This document shows, piece by piece, positions 27,441 through 36,902 of a stretch of DNA of 64,000 bases. The stretch comes from an uncultured Lachnospiraceae bacterium (GTDB lineage: Bacteria > Bacillota > Clostridia > Lachnospirales > Lachnospiraceae). The notes below the pieces were generated by a model. It had not been told where the DNA came from, did no database searches, and was given only the letters and a program-made list of their open reading frames with translations. The first letter of the stretch is position 1. Each line of letters starts with the position of its first letter. Position numbers and translations under genes: made by a program. The stretch lies in NCBI GenBank assembly GCA_910580015.1, contig CAJTVT010000002.1:36381-100380 (forward strand), written 5' to 3'.

Positions 27441-28559
27441 ATGATGAAAAAGATGAAAACCTTATATTTACACATTGGAACCCCAAAAACTGCAACCACT
27501 GCATTACAATTCTTCTGTGCAGAGAATGAAAAAGTATTAAACACTTATGGATATACCTATCCAAATTTTGGAATCCGATATAAATCCATTGGTCGATGTC
27601 GCAACGGCCACTTTCTGATCGGAGGAGGGCACGGTGAAAGCGGCAAAGAAACTTTAGAAAAAAAAGATAACACCATTGCCCATTGTTTTGAACAAATCTA
27701 TGAACTTTTTAATCAGTATGACAACGTCATTCTTTCGGATGAAGGTCTATGGCGAAGAGGAATTTGGCACGAAGGGCGCATCTGGAAAAAACTTCGAGAA
27801 GAAATGGATAAGAATATATTTTCTCTCAAAGTAATCGTCTATCTGCGCAGACAGGACGAGTTTCTATATTCACGCTGGAATCAACGGATCAAAGCTGCTG
27901 TCGGTTTGGCTTCTCCTGATTATGTCACAACATGGCAAGAACTGATGAATCATCCACCACAATCTATTCTGAATTATTATGAGATGCTCAATAAAATTGC
28001 AGATTACATTGGCAAAGAATCCATCATTGTACGACGCTTTGACAAAAATCATTTTCTATATGGACAGACGATCTACGAAGATTTTTTACACGCGATTGGC
28101 CTGGAATACTCTGAAAAATTTCATGTCCATGAGAATGTACGAAATATAAGCCTGACAAAAAATAATACAGAAATCAAACGAATCCTGAATGGCCTGCCCA
28201 GCATTGATGAATCCTGCAATAAAATTTTTCGTATTTGTCTTTCGCAGAATTCCAGTCATTCCACAGAAGCAGCCTGCAACATGCTATCCAAGCAGGAATT
28301 GCGCAAATTCCTGTCTCACTATCAGGAAGGAAACCGTAAGATTGCACAAGAATATCTCAACATGAAAGAAAATCTATTTCCGTTTTCGTACCAGTCTGCT
28401 GAAAAATGGACCCCACAGAACAAAGCTATGACAGAAGATTTGATAAGATTCATCGGCAACCTGGCCATTTACCTGTTAAAAGAAAGAGAACGGCAGAAAC
28501 GCCTATTAAAAAAACATGCACATGCCATAGCAGTATTAGAGAAAAAAATATGCAAATAA
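27441..28559 (+). CDS. Sulfotransferase-like protein
   Basis: A 372-residue protein with the 5'-phosphosulfate loop HIGTPKTATTALQ (residues 11-23) and a likely 3'-phosphate-binding segment VIVYLRRQDEFLYSRWNQ (131-148) with Arg136/137 and Ser144. Both motifs belong to PAPS-dependent sulfotransferases. The acceptor is unknown; carbohydrate sulfation is the usual role. The C-terminal 30 residues are a basic coil (LLKERERQKRLLKKHA). It has a good AGGAGAGAGG site before the ATG and is flanked on the far side by repeats, so it may be a mobile or accessory gene. Confidence 0.75.
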   Translation: MMKKMKTLYLHIGTPKTATTALQFFCAENEKVLNTYGYTYPNFGIRYKSIGRCRNGHFLIGGGHGESGKETLEKKDNTIAHCFEQIYELFNQYDNVILSDEGLWRRGIWHEGRIWKKLREEMDKNIFSLKVIVYLRRQDEFLYSRWNQRIKAAVGLASPDYVTTWQELMNHPPQSILNYYEMLNKIADYIGKESIIVRRFDKNHFLYGQTIYEDFLHAIGLEYSEKFHVHENVRNISLTKNNTEIKRILNGLPSIDESCNKIFRICLSQNSSHSTEAACNMLSKQELRKFLSHYQEGNRKIAQEYLNMKENLFPFSYQSAEKWTPQNKAMTEDLIRFIGNLAIYLLKERERQKRLLKKHAHAIAVLEKKICK

Positions 28560-28575
28560 AAGTCTAACATAGAAA

Positions 28576-28623
28576 TGCTGCCACACCCCTCCCAATTTTA
28601 CTGTATTTTTCGGTGTGGCAGCA
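28576..28623 (+). terminator. Hairpin terminator after the sulfotransferase-like gene
   Basis: TGCTGCCACACC (28576-28587) pairs perfectly with GGTGTGGCAGCA (28612-28623). It lies 17 bases past the stop codon. The T-tract is weak, being AAATAATTCTT on the plus strand. Confidence 0.6.
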
Positions 28624-28678
28624 AAATAATTCTTCCATCCATTCTTAAATGAAGATCAAAAATCTAAGACGTCTAAAC

Positions 28679-28788
28679 TAGTGTAGTGACCGTATTATAT
28701 TTAGTTAAACCTATTTATTCATTTTTCAGCTATTTTTACTGATTATAGAAAATTGAATTAGGCTAAATATGGACAGGTCAATACACTA
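28679..28788. repeat. Inverted-repeat element A
   Basis: TAGTGTAGTGACC (28679-28691) matches the complement of 28776-28788 with one mismatch, and ATATTTAG (28697-28704) pairs with CTAAATAT (28763-28770). The 110-bp unit is AT-rich and has no ORF. Its right end is fused to element B through a perfect 22-base palindrome at 28777-28798. Confidence 0.65.
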
Positions 28789-28950
28789 GTGTATTGACAC
28801 GTTTATATTTGGTGAAACTACGCAGAATTTTCATTCTTCTGCAAGGCAGATTTTCAACGGTGTAGCGGTGGCTACAGCTAGAAAATCTAACGCAGCAGAT
28901 GGATGAAAAGGCAAGTAGGTTTGCCTAATTATAAATGTGTCAGCACACTA
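28787..28950. repeat. Inverted-repeat element B (MITE-like)
   Basis: The 21-base ends 28787-28807 and 28930-28950 are inverted with 18 matches. Inside are two further hairpins: GCAGAA...TTCTGC near 28822-28842, and a stem made from AGATTTTC, TGTAGC, GCTACA and GAAAATCT around 28848-28890. ACTAGTGTA recurs at the element borders at 28677, 28786 and 28948. With element A this fills most of the gap 28560-28967. Structure and size suggest a miniature transposable element. Confidence 0.65.
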
Positions 28951-28967
28951 GTGTATTCCCCCTTCAA

Positions 28968-30107
28968 TTAGAGGCCAAAATAGGCATCCAACCCGTCGGC
29001 AATCCCTGTTGCCATCTTCTGCTGATAACTGCTATCCGCCATATTTGCATCCTCTGTGGGGTTGGTCATAAAACCCATTTCCACAATGGTCACTGGAACC
29101 GTACACCAATTGATCCCACTCATACCGTCCGTCTCCCAGATATATTGCTTATTGGCCCCAGTAGCATTCACTGCACCATCCAACACACATTCCGATAAAC
29201 TCCTACATGCACTGTAGAGATTTCCCATATAAGGATTGGCTGATGTTGGGCAGATCGTAAGTATTCCATTTTGCCCGCTGTCATCGGAACCATTTGCATG
29301 AACACGGACAAACGCATCTGCCCCCGCATTGTTGGCGACTGCTGCCCGCTCACTGTTGCTGATATTCACATCATGGCTGGTACGCACCATCAAGACCTGA
29401 TAACCCCTTGCTTCTAGCTCTGCTTGAAGTTTTAATGATACCTGCAAAGTTAGCTCGTATTCATTCAGTCCAGTGACACAACCAGATGTCCCGCTGGCAA
29501 CCTTGGCCTTTGTCTCAGAAGCGCCTGGACCAATCGGTTCCTGATCATGATTCCCTTGAGCCTGATGTCCCGCATCAATGACAACCAAATAGCCATGATC
29601 TGTCGCCTCAGATGCCAGTTGCAGAAACTCCGAAGAAATATAATACTCCTCCTCTCCCACAATCACCGCACTCCAAGTTCCATCATCCGCGGTTCTGACA
29701 AATGCACTTCTTTTGGGTACTGTTTGTATCACCTCACTGTCTGTGGAAGGAGCTTTACGGACATTTACGGAAGAAGTAGTCACTACTTCCTCCTGGGCAT
29801 AAACCACTGTATCTGGATTTAGGACAGGAACCAGAGATTCCTCTTCTTTTGGAGCTTTGGGCTCTTTGGGAGACTCTTCATCGGGGTCTGGTAAATTCTC
29901 TTGCCCCAGATCGGAATCTTCTTTCTTTTCCTGCTGTGGCTCCTGTTCTTTCCCCTCTTGTCCTTTTGTTTCTTCCTGTTTTACAATCTCTGGCTCTTCA
30001 TTTGTAACAGATTCCTGCTGTCTTACCTGAGAATCCTTACCTGTGCATCCACACAAAACGAATGCCAGAATGAATAGTACCGCTAACACTCTGCCGTATT
30101 TTCTCAT
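28968..30107 (-). CDS. N-acetylmuramoyl-L-alanine amidase, SH3-bearing lipoprotein
   Basis: A 379-residue lipoprotein. The lipobox is VLCGC with Cys21, followed by a long Glu/Gln/Pro-rich linker (to about residue 105), an SH3b domain ([19 protein letters not shown]) and a C-terminal Amidase_3 zinc domain. The latter has [12 protein letters not shown] with the first His ligand, a later HANG and the catalytic Glu in [12 protein letters not shown]. It cleaves the bond between muramic acid and the peptide stem. The ATG at 30107 is preferred because the lipoprotein signal begins there and GGAG precedes it. The gene lies 29 bases after pyk. Confidence 0.9.
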   Translation of the reverse strand: MRKYGRVLAVLFILAFVLCGCTGKDSQVRQQESVTNEEPEIVKQEETKGQEGKEQEPQQEKKEDSDLGQENLPDPDEESPKEPKAPKEEESLVPVLNPDTVVYAQEEVVTTSSVNVRKAPSTDSEVIQTVPKRSAFVRTADDGTWSAVIVGEEEYYISSEFLQLASEATDHGYLVVIDAGHQAQGNHDQEPIGPGASETKAKVASGTSGCVTGLNEYELTLQVSLKLQAELEARGYQVLMVRTSHDVNISNSERAAVANNAGADAFVRVHANGSDDSGQNGILTICPTSANPYMGNLYSACRSLSECVLDGAVNATGANKQYIWETDGMSGINWCTVPVTIVEMGFMTNPTEDANMADSSYQQKMATGIADGLDAYFGL

Positions 30108-30136
30108 TTTTACTACTCCAACTCTAGAAATCTTTG

Positions 30137-31888
30137 TCAACTATTGCAGCTTACAATCCCTTTTTCACTGTCTAAATTCACATAAGCACCTGTTTTCAAA
30201 ATACTTGTGGCATGTTCTGCCTCTGTAAGAACAGGAATATCCAGGCTCAGACCTGCAATCACTGCATGGGAATTGGCTCCGCCTTCTTCAATCACCAGAC
30301 CAGAGGCTTTGCGGATCTGCTCCATCATCTCATTGCTGGTTTCTTTTGCCACAATAATATCCCCTTGCTTGAAATTCCGTCTCAATTCCTCCGCATTTTT
30401 GCAGACACAGATATTTGCAGAAACCTTTCTATCGTTAATTCCCTTTCCAGTAACCAGAATATGGCCTGCAACATGCACTTTTAAGATATTCGTTGTACCA
30501 GAAACTCCCAATGGGACTCCTGCTGTGATTACGGTAATATCACCCATAGACACAAGACCAGCTTTTTCTGCAACATTTACCGCATGTTCAAACAACTCGT
30601 CTGCATCATCCTTCCGCTGTACCACCAAGGGGGTAACGCCCCAAGAAAGATTTAGCTGACGACATACTTTCTGATGCATACTGCCTCCAATAATATTACA
30701 GGTTGGACGATATTTCGAAATCATCCTGGCTGTCTCCCCAGATTCTGTCACTGTGATGATAGCTGCTGCATTCAAATCAATTGCTGTGGTGCAGGTAGCA
30801 TGAGAGATGGCATTGGTAATATCTGGATTACTCATCGTTTCCCGCATTTTAAACCGTGCTGTATAATTAATATCTTGCTCTGTGCGAATGGCAATTTTGA
30901 CCATCGTCTTAAGCGCTTCCACTGGATACATACCAGCAGCAGTCTCGCCGGAAAGCATAATGGCGCTTGTCCCATCATAAATAGCATTTGCCACGTCGGT
31001 TGATTCTGCTCTGGTCGGCCTTGGATTTTTCATCATGGAATCCAACATCTGTGTGGCTGTAATTACCTGCTTGCCAGCCTCGATCACCTTCTTGATTATC
31101 ATTTTCTGAATGACAGGCACATCCTCCAGAGGAATCTCTACTCCCATGTCTCCTCTCGCCACCATAATTCCGTCAGAAACCCGAATGATCTCATCGATAT
31201 TGTTCACACCCTGCATATTCTCAATCTTAGCGATAATATTGATATTATGACAATTTTTTTCCTCGAATATTTTCCGTATCTGAAGGATATCGTCTGCGGT
31301 GCGCACAAATGACGCTGCTACAAAATCAAAATCATTTTCTATTCCAAATACAATATCTTCATAATCTTTGTCACTGATATATGGCATGGATAAATCCACA
31401 TTGGGCACATTGACCCCTTTCTTATTCGAGATCATTCCTCCATTGACCACATGGCAAAAAATCTCTGTATCTGTGACTTCCTCCACTCCCAGCTCAATCA
31501 ATCCATCATCAATAAGAATCCGTGAACCTGCCTGCACATCCTTCACCAAATCCTTGTAAGTGATAGATACCTTGTTCTCATCCCCCAGGATTTCCTCTGT
31601 AGTAAGGATAAATTTCTGCCCTGCGTTCAGCATCGCTTTTCCATTCTTCAGTTCACGTAGACGAATCTCTGGCCCCTTTGTGTCTAACAGGGTAGCTATG
31701 GGAAGATCTATTTCCTCCCGAAGCATCTTTACTCGCCTCAAACGCTCTCCCTGCTCTTCATGAGTTCCATGGGAGAAATTAAATCTGGCAACATTCATCC
31801 CTTCCAGCATCAACTGCTTTAAAACATCATCTTTGTCAGTCGATGGTCCAAGGGTACAGATAATTTTGGTTTTTCTCATGTCTTTCAT
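30137..31888 (-). CDS. pyk: Pyruvate kinase with C-terminal extra domain
   Basis: This glycolytic enzyme converts PEP and ADP to pyruvate and ATP. It has 583 residues, about 100 more than the E. coli enzymes. The N-terminal catalytic part shows [27 protein letters not shown] and [15 protein letters not shown]. The extra C-terminal domain ([20 protein letters not shown]) resembles the phosphohistidine domain of PEP-utilising enzymes, as known from Bacillus and Clostridia. GGAG precedes the ATG at 31888. It follows arcC on the same strand by 25 bases. Confidence 0.96.
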   Translation of the reverse strand: MKDMRKTKIICTLGPSTDKDDVLKQLMLEGMNVARFNFSHGTHEEQGERLRRVKMLREEIDLPIATLLDTKGPEIRLRELKNGKAMLNAGQKFILTTEEILGDENKVSITYKDLVKDVQAGSRILIDDGLIELGVEEVTDTEIFCHVVNGGMISNKKGVNVPNVDLSMPYISDKDYEDIVFGIENDFDFVAASFVRTADDILQIRKIFEEKNCHNINIIAKIENMQGVNNIDEIIRVSDGIMVARGDMGVEIPLEDVPVIQKMIIKKVIEAGKQVITATQMLDSMMKNPRPTRAESTDVANAIYDGTSAIMLSGETAAGMYPVEALKTMVKIAIRTEQDINYTARFKMRETMSNPDITNAISHATCTTAIDLNAAAIITVTESGETARMISKYRPTCNIIGGSMHQKVCRQLNLSWGVTPLVVQRKDDADELFEHAVNVAEKAGLVSMGDITVITAGVPLGVSGTTNILKVHVAGHILVTGKGINDRKVSANICVCKNAEELRRNFKQGDIIVAKETSNEMMEQIRKASGLVIEEGGANSHAVIAGLSLDIPVLTEAEHATSILKTGAYVNLDSEKGIVSCNS

Positions 31889-31913
31889 CGCACATTCTCC
31901 TATACTCTAATTC

Positions 31914-32846
31914 TTATTTATGAATCACAGTGCCTGTGGTTTCCACACTGTCCTCTCTGGATGGATCCAATTTGGTAATTAACACACTGCGAACCGCAGA
32001 ATTTCCAATAAATTCAATGGCTGCCTGAATCTTGGGAAGCATTGTCCCCTCCTCAAACTGTCCCTCCTCGATATACTGGATTGCCTGAGACACTGTCATC
32101 TCCTCTATCGTCTGTTCATTTTCCTTTCCAAAATTAAGACAAACCTTCTCCACTCCGGTTAGAATCACAAAACGATCCGCATCCACCAGCTCTGCAAGCC
32201 TGCCCGCCGCAGAATCCTTCTCAATCACCGCACTGGCCCCTTTTAATTTATTGCCCTGTGCCAGAACTGGAATCCCGCCGCCACCACAAGCAATCACAAT
32301 CTGGTCTGCATCCAGCAGCGCTCGGACCGCATCAATTTCCACAATATCTACCGGACTTGGAGCCGCCAAAATTCGGCGCCAGCCCACTTTCGTCTTTTTT
32401 ACATGGTTGCCCTTTTTTTCTTCTGCTTCTGCTTCCTCTTCTGTCATCACACGCCCAATCACCTTTGTTGGGTTGTAAAAAGCATCATCATAGGGATCCA
32501 CCGTTACCTGTGTCAAAATAGTGGAAACGGGCTTATAGATCCCTCGGTTAAGCAGCTCTGTCCGAATGGCATTCTGAAGATCATAACCGATATATCCCTG
32601 ACTCATAGCAGAACAGACAGACATGGGTGTGGCCGTATACTCTGGATAAATACGGCAAAATTCTGACATAGCCGTATGGATCATCCCAACCTGGGGACCA
32701 TTGCTATGGGAAATCACCACCTGATAATCGTCTTTGATAAAATCAGCCACTGCCTTTGCTGTCTTTTGGGTGGCGTTCTTTTGTTCGGGCAAAGTAGTTC
32801 CCAAAGCATCATGTCCCAGGGCAATTACGATTTTCTTTTTCCTCAT
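31914..32846 (-). CDS. arcC: Carbamate kinase
   Basis: A 310-residue amino-acid-kinase-fold enzyme that makes ATP from carbamoyl phosphate and ADP. The family motifs IVIALGHDALG, ISHSNGPQVG and IACGGGGIPV are visible. The ATG at 32846 is chosen because CCTCCC (GGGAGG on the minus strand) lies at 32854-32859, seven bases upstream; the longer frame to 32867 contains this site. No arginine deiminase or ornithine carbamoyltransferase gene is nearby, so it probably serves agmatine, allantoin or carbamoyl phosphate turnover encoded elsewhere. Confidence 0.94.
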   Translation of the reverse strand: MRKKKIVIALGHDALGTTLPEQKNATQKTAKAVADFIKDDYQVVISHSNGPQVGMIHTAMSEFCRIYPEYTATPMSVCSAMSQGYIGYDLQNAIRTELLNRGIYKPVSTILTQVTVDPYDDAFYNPTKVIGRVMTEEEAEAEEKKGNHVKKTKVGWRRILAAPSPVDIVEIDAVRALLDADQIVIACGGGGIPVLAQGNKLKGASAVIEKDSAAGRLAELVDADRFVILTGVEKVCLNFGKENEQTIEEMTVSQAIQYIEEGQFEEGTMLPKIQAAIEFIGNSAVRSVLITKLDPSREDSVETTGTVIHK

Positions 32847-32871
32847 AAAAAATCCCTCCATATACACAGAA

Positions 32872-32900
32872 CGCCAATCCAGACTTTACCCGGATTGGCG
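32872..32900 (-). terminator. Hairpin between htrA and arcC
   Basis: CGCCAATCC (32872-32880) pairs perfectly with GGATTGGCG (32892-32900). It lies 51 bases past the htrA stop and 26 bases before the arcC start. There is no strong T-run, so it may be a weak terminator or a leader structure. Confidence 0.45.
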
Positions 32901-32951
32901 TCTCAATTTATCTGTATTCTACCATATACGAAGGTATTTTAAAAGAAAAAA

Positions 32952-34721
32952 TTAATTATTCTTCCTGCCAAGTGTGACTGTCGTTTTCTGCTCTACCCAT
33001 TCCCCATTTTGGTTCACCTGAAGAGTTACCTCCACCTCAGTGCCTGCTGCATAATACTGCATAATATCTTCCAGTCCTTCCATGGATTTCACGACTCTTC
33101 CGTCAAGTTCTGTGAGTACATCCCCTTTCTTGATTCCTGCCTGTTCTGCTGCACTATTTTCTACTACCCTGGTAATATATAAGCCCTCTGGCATACCGAA
33201 ACTTTCCCCAATCTCCGATGTCACATCCTGTCCGGAAACTCCCAAAAATGAAGATTGAGATTCATCCACCACTTCCCTGGTAATCAGGTCATTGATAATC
33301 GGTTCTGCTGCTGAGATCGGAATGGCATAACCCATACCTTCCACCTGAGTATCTGTATATTTTGCAGAGTTGATACCAATTACTTCACCATTCATATTCA
33401 GCAGTGCACCACCGCTATTTCCTGGATTGATGGCAGCGTCTGTTTGGAGCAGATCATTTGTGATTGTCTCTCCAGTCGTCTCGTCTTGCAGTGTCACTTC
33501 TCGATCCAAGGCACTGACTACTCCCGTGGTCACCGCCTGACCATAACCCAGAGCATTTCCAATTGCCACCACAGATTGTCCCACCTTAACATCATCGGAA
33601 TTTCCCAGTGTTGCGACTTTAATATTGGACATGGTTTCACTTGGGATATCCTTTACTTTCACTGCCAATACCGCAAGATCCGTACTGGGATCTGTTCCTT
33701 TAATTTCTGCTGTCACTTGCTGATCGTCCACAAAATTTACAGTGAGCTTTTCCGAGTTGGACACTACGTGATTATTCGTGGCAACATAAATTTCTTCCTC
33801 GGTCTGCCCAATGACAATGCCGCTGCCAGCGCTTGGGGGAACTTCCTGCACAAAAGTACGTCCAAAGAAATCCGAGGATTCAATTGCCTGCCCCATATTG
33901 GTAATCGACACAATAGATGGCATCACATTTTCCACAATATCTGAGACATCTGTCACAGTTGTAGCTGTGCTCACATTTGTGGCTGACAGATTTCCATTAT
34001 TCACAGTAACTTTATCTTTGTTCCCATTGGTTGAACTTCCCACACTCATGGGGGTTCTCCCTATAGTATACTCAAATGCAAGACCCGTCCCATAAAACAC
34101 TGTGCTGGACACCAGCCCAAACACCACAGCAATCGCAGCACATTTTATCATTGTCATACCAAATCCATGCTGTTTTTTCATTCCAGATGCTTTTTTCTTC
34201 GCTTTGTTTGTAGAAGCACTCTGAGCATCAAAGTTTGGTTTCCTGTCTGTATTGTCCTGCGCTTTATACTGTCCATATCCAGTCTCCTCATTTGATACTT
34301 GCTGCTGTGTATATTGCGCATTTGCCGGATTTTGTGTATGGCTCTGATTGTTATAATTCTCCTGCTCTGCGCCGCTTGACAGTTCCCTATTTTCCTGAAC
34401 AATAAAATCCGTAGAATGTTCTGTAGGGTTCTGCATGCCAGTATATCCGAATGGCTCTGTACTGCTCTGTGCACCATCGTGCATCTGGTTTTGTGTATAT
34501 CCCGGAATACTGTTATGGGACAAATCCGCTGTCTGACTAGACTTCTCCTGGCTATCTTGCTGCGCTTGCGTCTCAACCTGTGTAGCGTCATAATTTCCTG
34601 TGGTATACACTCTCTGAACATTGCCCCCAGTGCCTTCAGAATAATGGGGGGAACTCTCCTGAATCCTGTTATCGCTGTTGTTATCAAAATTATTATTATA
34701 TTCGTTGAATTTGTTTTCCAT
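32952..34721 (-). CDS. HtrA/DegP-type membrane serine protease
   Basis: A 589-residue trypsin-like protease. The first ~185 residues are cytosolic and rich in Gln, Asn, Ser and Thr. A TM helix lies at about 187-213, and the protease domain outside carries the triad His318 (NNHVV), Asp348 (STDLA) and Ser436 (NPGNSGGAL). One PDZ domain follows near 485-575. It likely degrades or refolds misfolded exported proteins. The ATG at 34721 is preceded by AAGGAG eight bases upstream; the open frame to 34844 lacks a matching start signal. Confidence 0.94.
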   Translation of the reverse strand: MENKFNEYNNNFDNNSDNRIQESSPHYSEGTGGNVQRVYTTGNYDATQVETQAQQDSQEKSSQTADLSHNSIPGYTQNQMHDGAQSSTEPFGYTGMQNPTEHSTDFIVQENRELSSGAEQENYNNQSHTQNPANAQYTQQQVSNEETGYGQYKAQDNTDRKPNFDAQSASTNKAKKKASGMKKQHGFGMTMIKCAAIAVVFGLVSSTVFYGTGLAFEYTIGRTPMSVGSSTNGNKDKVTVNNGNLSATNVSTATTVTDVSDIVENVMPSIVSITNMGQAIESSDFFGRTFVQEVPPSAGSGIVIGQTEEEIYVATNNHVVSNSEKLTVNFVDDQQVTAEIKGTDPSTDLAVLAVKVKDIPSETMSNIKVATLGNSDDVKVGQSVVAIGNALGYGQAVTTGVVSALDREVTLQDETTGETITNDLLQTDAAINPGNSGGALLNMNGEVIGINSAKYTDTQVEGMGYAIPISAAEPIINDLITREVVDESQSSFLGVSGQDVTSEIGESFGMPEGLYITRVVENSAAEQAGIKKGDVLTELDGRVVKSMEGLEDIMQYYAAGTEVEVTLQVNQNGEWVEQKTTVTLGRKNN

Positions 34722-34861
34722 AGTAAAGTCTCCTTCCTGTGTTCCTTTTGTTTTTTCTTCGTTTCTATTAAGCAGTTTACGGAATATTTGTGATGAATTT
34801 GTGTCTAATATTTTAAAAAAAAGTGTTTTTGCCCTACAGAACATTCAAAATTTATAAAATA

Positions 34862-35038
34862 GTCGCACGAATAAATTCACTTGCTCAAAAGGTCTTGTGG
34901 CTTATGCGGCAAAGACAAAATGCACAAGAATCACTCTGGTCTAGCCTTCCAAGATGATTCTTGTGCATTTTATTTGTATGACTTTGCAATGTAAACCTTT
35001 TGAACAAATCTATGTCTTGTAATTGATGTTCGTGCGAC
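34862..35038. repeat. 177-bp nested palindrome between htrA and glmS
   Basis: Four perfect complementary pairs are nested: GTCGCACGAA (34862-34871) with 35029-35038; TCAAAAGGT (34885-34893) with 34995-35003; GCAAAG (34909-34914) with 34982-34987; and a 17-base stem at 34917-34933 with 34955-34971. No ORF lies inside. It fills most of the gap 34722-35052; the rest should hold the htrA promoter. It could be a MITE, a bidirectional terminator or a structured RNA. Confidence 0.7.
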
Positions 35039-35052
35039 AGCTTCCTCTATTT

Positions 35053-36879
35053 CTACTCCACCGTCACAGATTTTGCCAGATTCCGCGGTTTATCCACATC
35101 ACACCCCTTTCCCAGAGATACGTAATAACTGAAAAGCTGTAATGGAATGATCGCTAATGAATTGGTAAACCAGCGATTTGTCTGAGGAATATAGATGACA
35201 TAATCTGCTGCTTTCTCTATCTCCGTATTGCCAGTATTTGTCACCGCCAGCACAAATGCTCCTCGACTGGTAAGCTCCACAATATTGCTGATCGTCTTCT
35301 TATACAATGCTTCCTGGGTCAACACTGCCGCCACCAAAGTTCCCTCCTCAATCAGAGAAATCGTTCCGTGTTTGAGCTCCCCAGCCGCATATGCTTCCGA
35401 ATGAATATAGGAAATTTCTTTCAATTTCAAGGAACCTTCCATTGAAATTGCATAATCAATGCCCCGCCCCACAAAAAATACATCCTTGGCAGAAATGTAT
35501 CGGTTGGCAAAATGCTGGATTTTTTCTTTATTGCTCAAAAGCATTTCGATCTGCTCTGGAAGCTTATGGAGATCTTTTAAGTATGATGTTGTCTCCTCCT
35601 TGGTAAGTTCTCCTCTTACCTGGGCAAATTTGATAGCAAGAAGATATTCCGCAATTAACTGAGCGCTGTAAGCCTTTGTGGTTGCCACAGCGATCTCTGG
35701 CCCTGCCCAGGTATACATCACCCGATCGGCCTCCCTTGCAATGGAGCTGCCCACCACATTGACAATCCCCAGTGTCTGGACACCCCGATTTTTCGCCTCT
35801 CGAAGCGCTGCCAAAGAATCCGCCGTCTCTCCTGACTGGCTGATAATTATGACCAAATCATGTTCTTGCAAGATCGGATTGCGATAACGAAATTCAGATG
35901 CCAAATCCACATCCACTGGAATACGTGCCATCCCCTCAAACACATATTTTGCAGTAAACCCTGCATGATATGCAGAACCACAGGCAACAATATGAATCTT
36001 TTGTATGCTTCGGATTTCCTCATCTGTCATTCCAAGCTCTTCAATATCCACATTGTACTCTTTAATTCTTGGATTTAAAGTATCTCGCACAGTCTGAGGC
36101 TGTTCATACATTTCTTTTAACATGAAATGTTCATATCCGCCTTTTTCCGCTGCGTTCATATCCCAGTCAATCGCTGTGGATTCCTTCTGAATCTCTTCTC
36201 CATCCACATTATAAAAACAAATATCCTCTCCTGATAAGATGGAGATTTCTTCATTTTCAATAAAATACACATTTCGAGTGTATTTCAAAACAGCAGGCAC
36301 ATCTGATGCAATAAGATTGCCATCTTTGCTGCGCCCCACAATCAATGGGCTGTCTTTGCGCACCGCATAGAGCAAGCCTGGATGTGCCTGAAACAGAATA
36401 CCAAGGGCATAAGAACCCTCCACTCGGTGCATCATCCTGGTAATCGCCTCTATGGGATCTCCCTTATAATAATAGTCCAAAAGATGGGCCACTACCTCGG
36501 TATCTGTATCGGAGGTAAATTGATATCCTTTGCCTTCCAGATACTTTTTCAGCTTTAGATAATTCTCAATAATTCCATTGTGTACCACCGCAATTGTTTC
36601 TTCTCGGTTAAAATGAGGATGCGCATTGCTATTGGACGGTGCGCCATGGGTTGCCCAGCGAGTATGACCAATCCCAGCCACCCCTGGCATGGTAGCTCCA
36701 TCGTGTGTCAGTTCACTCAATACCTTTAAACGTCCTGTTGCCTTCTGCAACTGAATTTTGTCCCCGTCATATACCGCAAGCCCGGCCGAATCATACCCCC
36801 GGTATTCCAGCTTTGACAGCCCATCCAGCAAAATAGGCGCTGCCTGTGACACTCCAATATAACCAACAATTCCACACAT
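35053..36879 (-). CDS. glmS: Glutamine-fructose-6-phosphate aminotransferase
   Basis: This cytoplasmic enzyme makes glucosamine-6-phosphate from fructose-6-phosphate and glutamine, the first step to UDP-GlcNAc. The 608 residues hold an N-terminal class II glutaminase with Cys2 (MCGIVGYIG) and two SIS domains, and end with KPRNLAKSVTVE, the usual C-terminus. It lies 23 bases after the LCP gene. The gap is far too short for the glmS ribozyme seen upstream of glmS in many Firmicutes, so control must occur at the LCP promoter or in another way. Confidence 0.97.
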   Translation of the reverse strand: MCGIVGYIGVSQAAPILLDGLSKLEYRGYDSAGLAVYDGDKIQLQKATGRLKVLSELTHDGATMPGVAGIGHTRWATHGAPSNSNAHPHFNREETIAVVHNGIIENYLKLKKYLEGKGYQFTSDTDTEVVAHLLDYYYKGDPIEAITRMMHRVEGSYALGILFQAHPGLLYAVRKDSPLIVGRSKDGNLIASDVPAVLKYTRNVYFIENEEISILSGEDICFYNVDGEEIQKESTAIDWDMNAAEKGGYEHFMLKEMYEQPQTVRDTLNPRIKEYNVDIEELGMTDEEIRSIQKIHIVACGSAYHAGFTAKYVFEGMARIPVDVDLASEFRYRNPILQEHDLVIIISQSGETADSLAALREAKNRGVQTLGIVNVVGSSIAREADRVMYTWAGPEIAVATTKAYSAQLIAEYLLAIKFAQVRGELTKEETTSYLKDLHKLPEQIEMLLSNKEKIQHFANRYISAKDVFFVGRGIDYAISMEGSLKLKEISYIHSEAYAAGELKHGTISLIEEGTLVAAVLTQEALYKKTISNIVELTSRGAFVLAVTNTGNTEIEKAADYVIYIPQTNRWFTNSLAIIPLQLFSYYVSLGKGCDVDKPRNLAKSVTVE

Positions 36880-36902
36880 ATGAAAACCTCCTGCTATTCG
36901 CT

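Noticed and set aside
36880..36902. Search for a glmS ribozyme upstream of glmS
   Set aside because: Only 23 bases separate glmS from the LCP gene, too few for the ribozyme.
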